Source: Clostridia bacterium
GTDB lineage: Bacteria; Bacillota; Clostridia; Christensenellales; Aristaeellaceae
Reading direction: 5' to 3'
Assembly (NCBI GenBank): GCA_016297535.1
Contig: JAEDGL010000025.1
Location: 1 to 21,800, forward strand
DNA length: 21,800 nucleotides
Shown here piece after piece: positions 1-7,245 of the stretch (within the stretch, counting starts at the first letter, position 1; each line of letters begins with the position of its first letter). The position numbers and the translations under genes are program-made. The notes under the pieces are model-generated. The model did not search any database. It saw only the letters and a program-made list of their open reading frames with translations, and was not told the origin of the DNA.

Positions 1-2
1 TA

Positions 3-47
3 CACCATTTGCCGCCCGGCGAGCCGTAGGCGAGTAGGCAAATGGTG
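3..47. repeat. Hairpin with 11-bp perfect arms
   Basis: CACCATTTGCC at 3-13 is repeated as its exact reverse complement at 37-47, around a 23-base GC-rich loop. It is the first of three hairpins in the 139 bases downstream of the lipoprotein gene. No T-run follows on either strand, so it is not a standard intrinsic terminator. It may be part of a composite intergenic repeat or an mRNA 3'-end structure. Confidence 0.6.
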
Positions 48-53
48 CGTCCC

Positions 54-90
54 CGTCGGAAAAGATCGCCCCAGGCGAGCTTTTCCGACG
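54..90. repeat. Dispersed palindromic element, copy 1
   Basis: The arms GTCGGAAAAGATCGC (55-69) and GCGAGCTTTTCCGAC (75-89) pair with one mismatch around a 5-base loop, with one more C-G pair outside. The same pair of arms recurs in inverted orientation at 21675-21707, with 29 of 30 arm bases identical. The single arm mismatch is also shared, which suggests common descent. No protein is encoded here. The element resembles dispersed intergenic palindromes of the REP/BIME kind, but I cannot assign a known family. Confidence 0.7.
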
Positions 91-95
91 CTCTG

Positions 96-125
96 CCCCG
101 CCCCGTGCAAAAGCGCGGAGCGGGG
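96..125. repeat. GC-rich hairpin
   Basis: CCCCGCCCCGTGC (96-108) and GCGCGGAGCGGGG (113-125) form a 13-pair stem with one mismatch and one wobble around an AAAA loop. It lies 14 bases beyond the stop codon of the lipoprotein gene. It could end or protect that transcript, but there is no U-run, so the terminator call is weak. Confidence 0.5.
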
Positions 126-139
126 GAATGGGTTGACTG

Positions 140-1837
140 TCAACGGTTGCAGGGAACCGCGTTGGAGCTGAACAGGCGGCGCTGCGTATCCTGACCGGCA
201 ATGCCGTCCACATACAGGCCGTTCACATCCTGGAACAGGAGCACGGCGTTGTAGGTGGCGGACTGGTAGACGCCGTCGATATCGCCATCATAATACTTAA
301 GCTCGTACAGCGCATACTGCAGGCGCTTGACCGCGCTGCCGCTGGAGCCTACCTCCAGCTTGGAGTAGCTGCCGGTTTCCTTGGTGCTGCCATAGAGCAG
401 GCGCTGGGTGCTGGGCCCGGCAACGCCCGTTACGCGCAGGCCCGCGGCGCGCTGGTAGGCCCTGACGGCCGCCTCGGTGCCGCTGCCGTAATCGCCGTCC
501 GTATTGCCGGAATAGTAGCCCTGCGCGCGCAGCGTGGCCTGCAGAGAGGAAATGTTGGAGGACGATCCGCTGGTTTTGCTCAGGCTGGAATAGCCGTTGG
601 AGGAAGCGGTAAGGCCGTAGACCTCCGGGTTGTTTTTGGAGGTGGAGGCAGACCCGCCGGAGCTGGTCGAGCCGCCGCTGAGCACGGATTCAATCTTGTT
701 GATGGTGGCCTTGCCGGCAATGCCGTCCGCCTTCAGGCCATAGGCCTTCTGGAAGGCCATTACCGCCGCGGTGGTGCCATCGCCGTAGTCGCCGTCCACG
801 CTGCCGTCGTAATAGCCAAGGGTGCGCAGGTTGCGCTGCAGGCTGCGCACCGATTCGCCCTGGGCGCCCTGACGCAGCGAGCCCAGATGTCCCGCCACGC
901 TGGAAGCCTTCTTGGCGGATGAGGAATACAGCCGCGCCAGGGTGGTGGGGCCGGCCACGCCGTCGCTTTCCAGGCCGTTGCGCTTCTGGAAGGCCTTCAC
1001 GCCCGCCTCGGTGACGGAATCAAACTCGCCGTCGGCCTCGCCGGTCAGGTAGCCAAGCACAATCAGCCGGTTTTGCAAAATCTTGACCTGCTTGCCGCTG
1101 GAGCCCAGCTGCAGGTAGATATCGGTATCGCCGTTGGTATAGGCGCTGGAGGTATTGCTGGTGGAGGAGCTGCCGGACGAGGTCGTTGTTGCGGGGGCGG
1201 TGGCCTTTTTGGCGTTGCCGCTGTAGAGCTTGTCCAGCGTGTACTTGCCGGCCTTGCCATCCGCCGTCAGGCCGTTGTTGGCCTGGAAGGCCTTCACGGC
1301 CGCCTCGGTCCCGGCGCCGTAGTCGCCGTCCACGCTGCCGGTGTAGTAGCCCAGGGTTTTCAGCTGCTGCTGCAGGCGCTTGACATCGCTGCCGGTGCTG
1401 CCCAGCTTGAGGGAGGAAGGCGCGGGCGTGGCCGTAGCGGAGGTGTTGACCTTGGTGGTGGGGCGCGGCGTGGCGGTAGTGGTTACCTTGGTGGTGGCGG
1501 TAATCACATTGGGCGCGCTGGTGGGCGCGGTGATGGAGCCGTTAACGGTGGGCTGCACCACGGAACTGGGCGGATTGGTGGCCGTATCGGCGCCAAAATC
1601 CCAGTTGGACCAGTCCACCTCGTTGCTGGTGGGGGCCGGGGTGGGGGTAACCGTTACCGTGGGGGTGGGGGTAATGACATTCTGGAAATTCTGAGCATCG
1701 CCCGCATTGAGGCCGTTCTGGTTGTCCACCACGCGGTCGGGCTCCATATAGCAGGCGGACAGGGCAAAGCAGGCGGCCAGCAGCAGTACCAGCAGCGCCA
1801 CGCGTTTTGCTACAGAGGCAGAAGACAGTTTACGCAT
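140..1837 (-). CDS. Lipoprotein with five peptidoglycan-binding repeats
   Basis: This is a predicted cell-wall-binding lipoprotein of 565 residues. The start chosen is the ATG at 1837, because GGAG lies 8 bases upstream; an in-frame ATG at 1855 has no ribosome-binding site. A hydrophobic segment ends in the lipobox LSAC, so Cys29 should be lipidated and the protein anchored outside the membrane. Residues 55-140 are a Thr/Pro/Ser-rich linker. Five PG_binding_1-type repeats follow (about 143-206, 240-305, 322-386, 427-484 and 493-556), each with the pattern LQ..L..LGYY.G..DG.YG..T..AV..FQ...GL..DG.AG..T. The fourth repeat has lost its usual first strand. Low-complexity Ser/Gly/Thr linkers separate repeats. 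No amidase, peptidase or transpeptidase domain is present, so a structural or targeting role is likely. It has its own promoter and sits downstream of addA on the same strand. Confidence 0.9.
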   Translation of the reverse strand: MRKLSSASVAKRVALLVLLLAACFALSACYMEPDRVVDNQNGLNAGDAQNFQNVITPTPTVTVTPTPAPTSNEVDWSNWDFGADTATNPPSSVVQPTVNGSITAPTSAPNVITATTKVTTTATPRPTTKVNTSATATPAPSSLKLGSTGSDVKRLQQQLKTLGYYTGSVDGDYGAGTEAAVKAFQANNGLTADGKAGKYTLDKLYSGNAKKATAPATTTSSGSSSTSNTSSAYTNGDTDIYLQLGSSGKQVKILQNRLIVLGYLTGEADGEFDSVTEAGVKAFQKRNGLESDGVAGPTTLARLYSSSAKKASSVAGHLGSLRQGAQGESVRSLQRNLRTLGYYDGSVDGDYGDGTTAAVMAFQKAYGLKADGIAGKATINKIESVLSGGSTSSGGSASTSKNNPEVYGLTASSNGYSSLSKTSGSSSNISSLQATLRAQGYYSGNTDGDYGSGTEAAVRAYQRAAGLRVTGVAGPSTQRLLYGSTKETGSYSKLEVGSSGSAVKRLQYALYELKYYDGDIDGVYQSATYNAVLLFQDVNGLYVDGIAGQDTQRRLFSSNAVPCNR

Positions 1838-1898
1838 ATCCAACACTCCATTCATGGAAAGGTTGCTACGGAATTTTGTTACAATATTTTTACTTGTA

Positions 1899-1914
1899 TA
1901 TCACAAAAGTGATA
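1899..1914. promoter_or_regulatory. Inverted repeat in the lipoprotein gene leader
   Basis: TATCAC-AAAA-GTGATA is a perfect 6-bp inverted repeat. It begins about 10 bases downstream of the -10 box at 1924-1929, so it overlaps the expected transcription start. It could be a repressor operator or a 5' mRNA hairpin. I do not recognise a regulator for it. Confidence 0.35.
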
Positions 1915-1923
1915 CGCATCCTT

Positions 1924-1952
1924 ATTGTACAGGGAAAACGTTGGAAAATCAA
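1924..1952 (-). promoter_or_regulatory. Sigma-A-type promoter of the lipoprotein gene
   Basis: On the minus strand, TTGATT (1947-1952) and TACAAT (1924-1929) are separated by exactly 17 bases. The start codon lies about 85 bases downstream, giving a long 5' leader that contains the inverted repeat at 1899-1914. Confidence 0.65.
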
Positions 1953-1987
1953 GCCTGAATATTTGTCTTCCCATGAAATTAACGAAG

Positions 1988-2008
1988 AAAAAACAGGTTT
2001 TGTTCCTG
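1988..2008 (-). terminator. Weak candidate terminator after addA
   Basis: On the minus strand, CAGG and CCTG (4-bp stem, 7-base loop) are followed by six Ts, about 27 bases past the addA stop codon. The stem is short for an intrinsic terminator. The position and T-run are the only support. Confidence 0.3.
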
Positions 2009-2034
2009 AAAGTACGAAATATTTTTGTCATAAT

Positions 2035-5000
2035 TTACGTTTCCTGCAGGTTTCCGTCGAACGATTCTCCCAGACGCAGCGAATACAGCGCCGTAAGCGC
2101 CACCGGGTAGGGCGTGGCCCGTTCCAGCGCCAGGCGGTAAAAGCCCAGCTGGCGGCGGTAGCGCGGCCACAGCTGACGGGCGGATGAGACGCGGTCGGTC
2201 TTAAAATCCACCAGCACCCAGCGGCCGTTTTCCAGAAAGCACAGGTCGATTACCCCCTGCACAATGGTATCGTAGGGCTCGCTTACGCGCAGGTTGAACG
2301 GCCACTCGCGCATCACGCGGGGGCTTTGCAGCATGCGCTGCCCCAGCCCGCTTTGCACAAAACGCGCCACCATGCCGCGGTCCACATACGCCGCCTCCTG
2401 CGCGCTCATCACACCCTCGCCCGCCAGACGATCCACCTCGCGGCACACCACGGCGTACAGGGCCCCGGGATCGCCCGCCGCGCTGCGCACCCGGTCCAGA
2501 TCGATCAGCCCGAGCAGGCGGTGCGTGGCCACGCCCAGCTGCAGCGCGTGCTCCTCCTTTGGCGGAGCGAGAAAGGCAGGCAGAGCGGGCAGGGTATCCA
2601 GCGTTCGCGCACGGGCGGCATAGAGGGGAAGGCGCTTGGTCTGCGGGCTTTCCTCCTCGTCACCGGCCTCGGAGCCCTCCTCCATGGCGCGGCACAGCGC
2701 GGTAACGCCCACCTTGAGCGGGGGATGCGCAAAGGAAAGCCGGGGCGCGATGGGATCCTCTCCCTGCAGGGGCTGCCAATCGGATGCGGCGGAAGCATCC
2801 GGGTTTTCCACATTTGGGATATGGATGGAGGGAATGTCCTTTTTGGTTGGATTTTTTCGTTTTACCTGCAGGTCGTTGTGGAAAACAATCCTCCAGGGTG
2901 CATTTTCATGTGGAAAACATGTGGGTTCTGTGGAAAACGGAGCCGGAAGCTGCGTTCGGATGCACTCGTCTGTGGAAAACTCTCCCGCGCCCCATTCCTC
3001 TATCTGATCGCAGGCAGAGGCGCATTGCAAAATCCAGTCCAGCATGGTGCCCGCGCTGCGCACGGCGTACACGTCCATCGGTCCGCGGTGAAGAACCCTG
3101 TCCACCAGCTCATCGTACCAGAGGGATTTGCTGCTGTGGCTTCCCACCATCACCAGCCGGCTTTTGGGACGGGTGAGCGCCACGTAGAGCACGCGCGCGC
3201 GCTCGGCCCGCTCGGCGTTTTTCTCCCGCAGGCTGATCGCGGCCTGCAACAGCGTTTGCCTGCGGGTTCGGGCCTGCTCGTTTACGTATTCCAGCCCAAA
3301 GCCGATCTCGCCGTGCACGCTTACGCGGCCGGTATCGCCCCGGCCAAACATGCTGCGGCCCAGATTCATCACATACACGGTGGGAAACTCCAGCCCCTTG
3401 GATTTGTGAATGGTCATCACACGCACCACGTCCTCCCAGGGGTTGATCACCGTGGGGCTGCTTTCCGGGCTGCCCGCGCCCTCGATGGTCAGGCTTTCCA
3501 CAAAGCCGTGCAGGCCGTCGGAATGCGTTTTTTCGTACTCGCCCGCGCGGCTGCACAGCATGCGCAGGTTGGCCTGGCGCAGCCTGCCGCCCGGCTGCGC
3601 GCCGTAGTGGGCGTACAGGCCGCTTCTTCCCAGAAAGCTCCACAGATAATCGGCCAGGGGCATGCTGTGCAGAGCAAAGCGCTCGTCCGCCAGCCGCTGC
3701 AGAACCGATGCGCAGCGCGAGCGCAGCGGCTCCTGCGCATCGACGGAGGCATGCAGCATGGCGCTGAGAAAGCTTTCCTCCCGCTGCGGCCTGTGCAGGC
3801 GGATGGCGGACAGCTCCGGCTCGGACAGCTCAAAGAGGGGGCTTCGCAAAACGCTCAAAAGGGCAATGTCGTTTTGCAGGTTATCCAGCAGCGTAAGGTA
3901 CTGAACCAGCTGCAGCACCTCGTCGGAGGCCATGACGTCGGCGCTGCCCTCGCAGTATACGGGAATGCCCTCCCGGCTCAGCGCCAGCTCCACCTTGTCG
4001 GCCACGCCCTTGCTTACGGGCAGCAGAATGGCGATATCGCGGTAGTGAAGCACGCCGCTGGGGTTGCCCTGGCCATCCACAACGGGGGTGCCCACGGTGC
4101 GCTGGATATCCCTGGCAATCCACTCCGCCTCGATCATCACCTGATCCTGCGAGCGCCGGCCTTCGCTGTTGATGATATGCAGCTCCGTCTGCGGATCGCC
4201 CGTGGAGGGAACGCCCGCGTAGAGCCTGGCATCGGCGTCGTAATTGATTTCGGTAACGCGGCTGTCCATCACATGCGAAAAAATGCGGTTGACCGCATCC
4301 AGCACGGCGGATTTGGAGCGGAAATTGCGGTTGAGGATGATTTTTCGCTGCTCCGCCTGTTCACTTGCGCTGAAACGGCCCAGCTTGGACAAAAACAGCC
4401 CCGGCTCGGCCAGGCGAAAGCGGTAGATGGACTGCTTGACATCGCCCACGTAAAAGGCGTACTGCCGCCCGCCTTCGTCCCCCTCGCGCTTCAGCCCGTT
4501 GAGGATGGCCTCCTGCAGCTCGCTTACGTCCTGGTATTCATCCACAAAGATGGCGTCAAACTGGTTTCGCAGCTGGCTTTGCAGCTGGGGCACGCGCAGG
4601 ATGGACAGCGTCATGTGCTCCAGATCGTTAAAATCAATCACGGCCTGCTCGCGCTTTTTGCCGGAAAATGTCTGATGAAACAGCCTGACCGCCCTGGCAA
4701 GCCCCCGGGTGGCGGGCCGCATGACGGCCAGATCCGCCACGGCCTGCACGCAATTCTGCGCAAGCAGCTCCTTCAGCTCCCCGGCCATTTCCTTCCACCG
4801 GGCGCGATGGTCCTTAAACGCTTCTGCCAGCCTTTCCTCGTCCGTTGTAACAGGCCTGAACACCGCAAGCCGGGTAAACTTCATCCGGCTCAGGGCGTCC
4901 ATCAAATGCGTAAGCCCCGCCTGGCAGGCCTGCGAAAGCTGCTGCAAAACGGCGGCGTCATCGGATAGCACCGCAAGGTACTTTTGCGGAAACGCCGGCC

Positions 5001-5691
5001 CGCGCGCCATTTCCTGGCTTTCGTGAAGAAGGGAGAGCATTCCGTCCACCATCAGGGCGGCCTCGGCGCAAAACGCCTTTGCCATGGGCTGGTCGTTCAG
5101 GGTGGAAAGCGTGAAATTCTGCTGCGCGTGCGCGTCAAGCCACTGCATGGGATCGGGCCTGGACATTAAAAAGCGGTACAGGGTATCCATCATTTCCGCA
5201 ATCTGCTTTTCGGTAAATTTGCGCGTCAGGGAGGCCAGGTCCTCCTCCTGCTTTGCCCATTCGTAAATCTGATCCAGCGTTTCCTGCATGCTTTCCTGAT
5301 AAAACGCCGCGCGGGTGCGCTCGTCGCACAGGCCAAACTGGGGATCGATTTCGCAATGCTGGAAATACCGGCGCACGGTTTGCTGGCAGAACGAATGGAT
5401 GGTGGAAATCTGCGCCCCGGCCACCAGATCGGCCTGCCGGAGCAGCCGCGCGTCGTTGCCCGCGGCCTCGGTCAGGCGGCTTTCGAGCCTTTCGCGCATT
5501 TCGCCCGCCGCCGCGCGCGTAAAGGTAACGATAAGCATTCTGTCGATGCTCATGCCCTCCCGGGCGATCATGCGCAGAATGCGCTCCACCAGAACCGCCG
5601 TTTTGCCGCTTCCTGCGGCGGCGGATACCAGCAGCTCGCGATTTTGCGCGTCAATGGCCTGCTGCTGTTCAGGCGTAAAACGTACGGGCAT
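2035..5691 (-). CDS. addA: AddA, helicase-nuclease subunit of AddAB
   Basis: AddA is the UvrD-like 3'-5' helicase and nuclease subunit of the AddAB enzyme, which resects double-strand breaks for RecA repair. The start chosen is the ATG at 5691, with AGGAG 9 bases upstream; 1218 residues match the roughly 1200-1250 usual for the family. Visible motifs: Walker A AAAGSGKT (about 24-31), Walker B VDEYQD (about 384), VGDVKQSIYRFR, the HKSKGLEF motif (about 764), ARVLYVALTRPK, and the RecB-type nuclease motif with GVIDLCF and VDFKTDR (about 1140-1165). Residues 900-975 form a poorly conserved-looking linker between helicase and nuclease; its DNA carries the cluster of DnaA-box-like 10-mers. The partner addB, usually next to addA, is not in the window: the upstream neighbour is a divergent phosphatase gene. 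Confidence 0.96.
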   Translation of the reverse strand: MPVRFTPEQQQAIDAQNRELLVSAAAGSGKTAVLVERILRMIAREGMSIDRMLIVTFTRAAAGEMRERLESRLTEAAGNDARLLRQADLVAGAQISTIHSFCQQTVRRYFQHCEIDPQFGLCDERTRAAFYQESMQETLDQIYEWAKQEEDLASLTRKFTEKQIAEMMDTLYRFLMSRPDPMQWLDAHAQQNFTLSTLNDQPMAKAFCAEAALMVDGMLSLLHESQEMARGPAFPQKYLAVLSDDAAVLQQLSQACQAGLTHLMDALSRMKFTRLAVFRPVTTDEERLAEAFKDHRARWKEMAGELKELLAQNCVQAVADLAVMRPATRGLARAVRLFHQTFSGKKREQAVIDFNDLEHMTLSILRVPQLQSQLRNQFDAIFVDEYQDVSELQEAILNGLKREGDEGGRQYAFYVGDVKQSIYRFRLAEPGLFLSKLGRFSASEQAEQRKIILNRNFRSKSAVLDAVNRIFSHVMDSRVTEINYDADARLYAGVPSTGDPQTELHIINSEGRRSQDQVMIEAEWIARDIQRTVGTPVVDGQGNPSGVLHYRDIAILLPVSKGVADKVELALSREGIPVYCEGSADVMASDEVLQLVQYLTLLDNLQNDIALLSVLRSPLFELSEPELSAIRLHRPQREESFLSAMLHASVDAQEPLRSRCASVLQRLADERFALHSMPLADYLWSFLGRSGLYAHYGAQPGGRLRQANLRMLCSRAGEYEKTHSDGLHGFVESLTIEGAGSPESSPTVINPWEDVVRVMTIHKSKGLEFPTVYVMNLGRSMFGRGDTGRVSVHGEIGFGLEYVNEQARTRRQTLLQAAISLREKNAERAERARVLYVALTRPKSRLVMVGSHSSKSLWYDELVDRVLHRGPMDVYAVRSAGTMLDWILQCASACDQIEEWGAGEFSTDECIRTQLPAPFSTEPTCFPHENAPWRIVFHNDLQVKRKNPTKKDIPSIHIPNVENPDASAASDWQPLQGEDPIAPRLSFAHPPLKVGVTALCRAMEEGSEAGDEEESPQTKRLPLYAARARTLDTLPALPAFLAPPKEEHALQLGVATHRLLGLIDLDRVRSAAGDPGALYAVVCREVDRLAGEGVMSAQEAAYVDRGMVARFVQSGLGQRMLQSPRVMREWPFNLRVSEPYDTIVQGVIDLCFLENGRWVLVDFKTDRVSSARQLWPRYRRQLGFYRLALERATPYPVALTALYSLRLGESFDGNLQET
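2804..2979. promoter_or_regulatory. Cluster of five DnaA-box-like 10-mers inside addA
   Basis: The 10-mer GTTTTCCACA occurs five times. Its 9-base core TTTTCCACA lies at 2804-2812 on the plus strand and at 2877-2885, 2909-2917, 2929-2937 and 2971-2979 on the minus strand. The core fits the relaxed DnaA-box pattern TTWTNCACA. Successive minus-strand copies start 32, 20 and 42 bases apart, close to 3, 2 and 4 helical turns. In the addA frame the minus-strand copies read as FST, FST, (C)FPH and VFH(N), so they use all three codon phases. They therefore are not a peptide repeat. Elsewhere in the window I found only two isolated 9-base cores (12547-12555 and 18632-18640), neither with the leading G. 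DnaA binding is an inference from the motif. Confidence 0.6.
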
Positions 5692-5742
5692 GGGGGAAGG
5701 CTCCTTTCCTGTGCCGGTTGCCAAGAGGGGGGATGATTTTTT

Positions 5743-5771
5743 ACCTTAAGGCCTTTGGGCGGATCTGTCAA
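5743..5771 (-). promoter_or_regulatory. Probable addA promoter
   Basis: On the minus strand a perfect TTGACA (5766-5771) is followed after 17 bases by TAAGGT (5743-5748), a weak -10. It lies about 50 bases before the addA start codon, in the region shared with the divergent phosphatase gene. Confidence 0.45.
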
Positions 5772-5798
5772 GTGCCGCTGGCGTTTTGCGTGGTTTCG

Positions 5799-5807
5799 TG
5801 CTATACT
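5799..5807 (+). promoter_or_regulatory. Extended -10 promoter of the HAD phosphatase gene
   Basis: TGCTATACT is an extended -10 element (TG-N-TATACT). No good -35 box is seen at the expected distance, as is common for this promoter type. The start codon is 33 bases downstream of the element. Confidence 0.55.
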
Positions 5808-5840
5808 GCCCTTACCATCTGTTACAGGGAGGCCGTGCTC

Positions 5841-6548
5841 TTGCAGCAAAAACCCTACGCCTTTTTTGATTTTGACGGAACCCTCATCAAGGGCGATTCC
5901 ATCGTTCGCTTTTGCCTGTATGCATACAGGAAGGGGCTGTGCTCCCTGCGCCAGCTGCTGCACGCGGGCGTAATGGGCGTATTGTACCATTGCCGTTTTA
6001 CCAGCGCCGAAAAAAGCAAGCAGGCGGCGCTTGCGTTTCTATCAGGCAGGCCGCGCCGGGAGGTGGACAGGATCGCAAAGGATTTTTGCCTGAGCGAGCT
6101 CATCCCCAACCTGTACCCGGAGGGGGTGGAGGCCATTCGCCGCCACCGCCGGGAGGGCTGCGAGGTATGGCTGGTATCGGCCTCCACGGCGTTTTACCTG
6201 CAGCCGCTTGTGCGCCATCTGCACCTGACGGGGCTGATTGGCACGCGCATGCATGTGGACGGGCAGGGCCGCTACTCCGGGCTGATTGACGGGCACAACT
6301 GCCGCGGCGTGGAAAAGCCGCTGCGCATAGAGGAGGTGCTGTCCGCCCGGGGGGAGATGGTGGACTATGCCGCCTCCTACGCCTACGGCGACACGGCGGG
6401 GGACATTCCCATGCTGATGCTGTGCGAGCACAAAATGGCCGTCAATCCCCGCCGGAAGCTGCGCAGGGGCCTGCGGGGCGCGGACGGGGTTCAAACAGTA
6501 CGCTGGGGAAAAACCAAACCATCCAAAAACAGCCGTCCGGCGCGCTAA
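5841..6548 (+). CDS. HAD-superfamily phosphatase, subclass IB
   Basis: This is a predicted cytoplasmic phosphomonoesterase of 235 residues, similar to the SerB/CicA-like HAD-IB hydrolases. The substrate is unknown. All four HAD motifs are visible: DFDGT with nucleophile Asp10 and Asp12, LVSAS (motif II), the motif III lysine in GVEKPLRIEEV, and YGDTAGD with the metal-binding aspartates (motif IV). An alpha-helical cap lies between motifs I and II, which defines the IB subclass. The best start is the TTG at 5841, eight bases after GGGAGG; a frame open further upstream would have to begin before the promoter. It is a single-gene unit, transcribed away from addA and ending in a strong hairpin terminator that overlaps its stop codon. 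Confidence 0.85.
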   Translation: MQQKPYAFFDFDGTLIKGDSIVRFCLYAYRKGLCSLRQLLHAGVMGVLYHCRFTSAEKSKQAALAFLSGRPRREVDRIAKDFCLSELIPNLYPEGVEAIRRHRREGCEVWLVSASTAFYLQPLVRHLHLTGLIGTRMHVDGQGRYSGLIDGHNCRGVEKPLRIEEVLSARGEMVDYAASYAYGDTAGDIPMLMLCEHKMAVNPRRKLRRGLRGADGVQTVRWGKTKPSKNSRPAR

Positions 6549-6571
6549 GGCGCGGGGCGGCTGTTTTGTTT
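6531..6571. terminator. Two-way intrinsic terminator between convergent genes
   Basis: AGCCGTCCGGCGCG and CGCGGGGCGGCT form a 12-pair stem with a 2-base bulge and a 6-base loop (6531-6562). A T-rich run GTTTTGTTT follows on the plus strand, and GTTTTTGG follows on the minus strand. It can therefore stop both the phosphatase transcript and the sigma/DUF4349/SIMPL operon. The stem includes the phosphatase stop codon, and its T-run overlaps parS. Confidence 0.8.
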
Positions 6572-6582
6572 CACGTGAAACA
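6567..6582. other. parS centromere site 1
   Basis: TGTTTCACGTGAAACA is a perfect 16-bp palindrome identical to the Bacillus subtilis parS consensus (TGTTNCACGTGAAACA). ParB (Spo0J) binds such sites, spreads as a CTP clamp and recruits SMC and ParA for chromosome segregation; they cluster near the replication origin. It ends one base before the stop codon of the SIMPL gene and overlaps the T-run of the terminator. Confidence 0.93.
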
Positions 6583-7242
6583 TTACTTTGCGCGGTAGGT
6601 AACCTGCACCCTTGCCTGGCCATCCGCCAGGGTGGAAAGCTCCTGAACGCTTACCAGATGATCCAGCTCCATGCCGCAGCCCAGGGCAATCACCTGCGCC
6701 CGGTCCATGGCTTGCTGCACCGCCTGGGCAAGCGCGTCGTCGTACGCCTGCCGGGCGGCGCTGCTTTCAAACGCCAGCTCGTACAGGCAGCCCGGGCAGT
6801 CGCGCATCACCGCGTCGATCACAACGCCCGCAAGGTCGATATCCGTGAGGCGAACGCAAAGCTCGATTTTGACAAGGTAGCTTTCGATCACCTTCTGGCC
6901 GGTGAGCTTGGTGTGGTGATACACCACGTTGGGGCTAACGTCGTAGCCCTGATGCCAGATGGCCGTATCCTGCACGCCCTGGGCAACCAGCAGCTCGGTA
7001 ATGGCCCGGATATCCTCCATTACCTGAAGCTGGGCCTCGGCCACGGTCTGGCCCTGCGCCTCAATGGCAAAGGAGAGCATGGCCCTGTCCGGCTCGGCCT
7101 TTGCATCCACCGCGGCAAGGGCGCAGATGAGCGTTTCACCGCTGTCTGCAGATGGGGCCGCAAGGGGTGCATCCGCCTCCTGGGCAAAGGCAGCGGAGCC
7201 CAGGCACAGGATCGTAAGCAGGATAGCCGCAAAGCGTTTCAT
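6583..7242 (-). CDS. Secreted SIMPL-domain (DUF541) protein
   Basis: The product is an exported protein of 219 residues with a SIMPL (DUF541) domain; members are periplasmic or cell-surface proteins of poorly defined role. A signal peptide (MKRFAAILLTILCLGSAAFA) ends with an AFA type I cleavage site before Gln21. The rest shows the SIMPL pattern: an N-terminal strand with AKAEPDRAMLSF, a helix AQLQVMEDIRAI, and a C-terminal part with A...A..RAQVIA.. near residues 175-195. The start at 7242 has GGGAGG nine bases upstream; part of that site overlaps the stop codon of the DUF4349 gene, three bases away, so translation is probably coupled. It is the last gene of the sigma-factor operon. Confidence 0.82.
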   Translation of the reverse strand: MKRFAAILLTILCLGSAAFAQEADAPLAAPSADSGETLICALAAVDAKAEPDRAMLSFAIEAQGQTVAEAQLQVMEDIRAITELLVAQGVQDTAIWHQGYDVSPNVVYHHTKLTGQKVIESYLVKIELCVRLTDIDLAGVVIDAVMRDCPGCLYELAFESSAARQAYDDALAQAVQQAMDRAQVIALGCGMELDHLVSVQELSTLADGQARVQVTYRAK

Positions 7243-7245
7243 GGT

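Noticed and set aside
1856..2034. Riboswitch in the AT-rich leader before the lipoprotein gene
   Set aside because: Only one short inverted repeat is visible and no known aptamer pattern.
3494..3502. CTTTCCACA in addA, one base from a DnaA-like core
   Set aside because: It is about 500 bp from the cluster and not an exact match.
2326..4968. Long open frame of 880 codons on the plus strand
   Set aside because: It is antisense to addA, has no ribosome-binding site or domain, and is typical of shadow frames in GC-rich coding DNA. The same applies to the long plus-strand frames over 9772-10920, 14636-16624 and 16651-18165.
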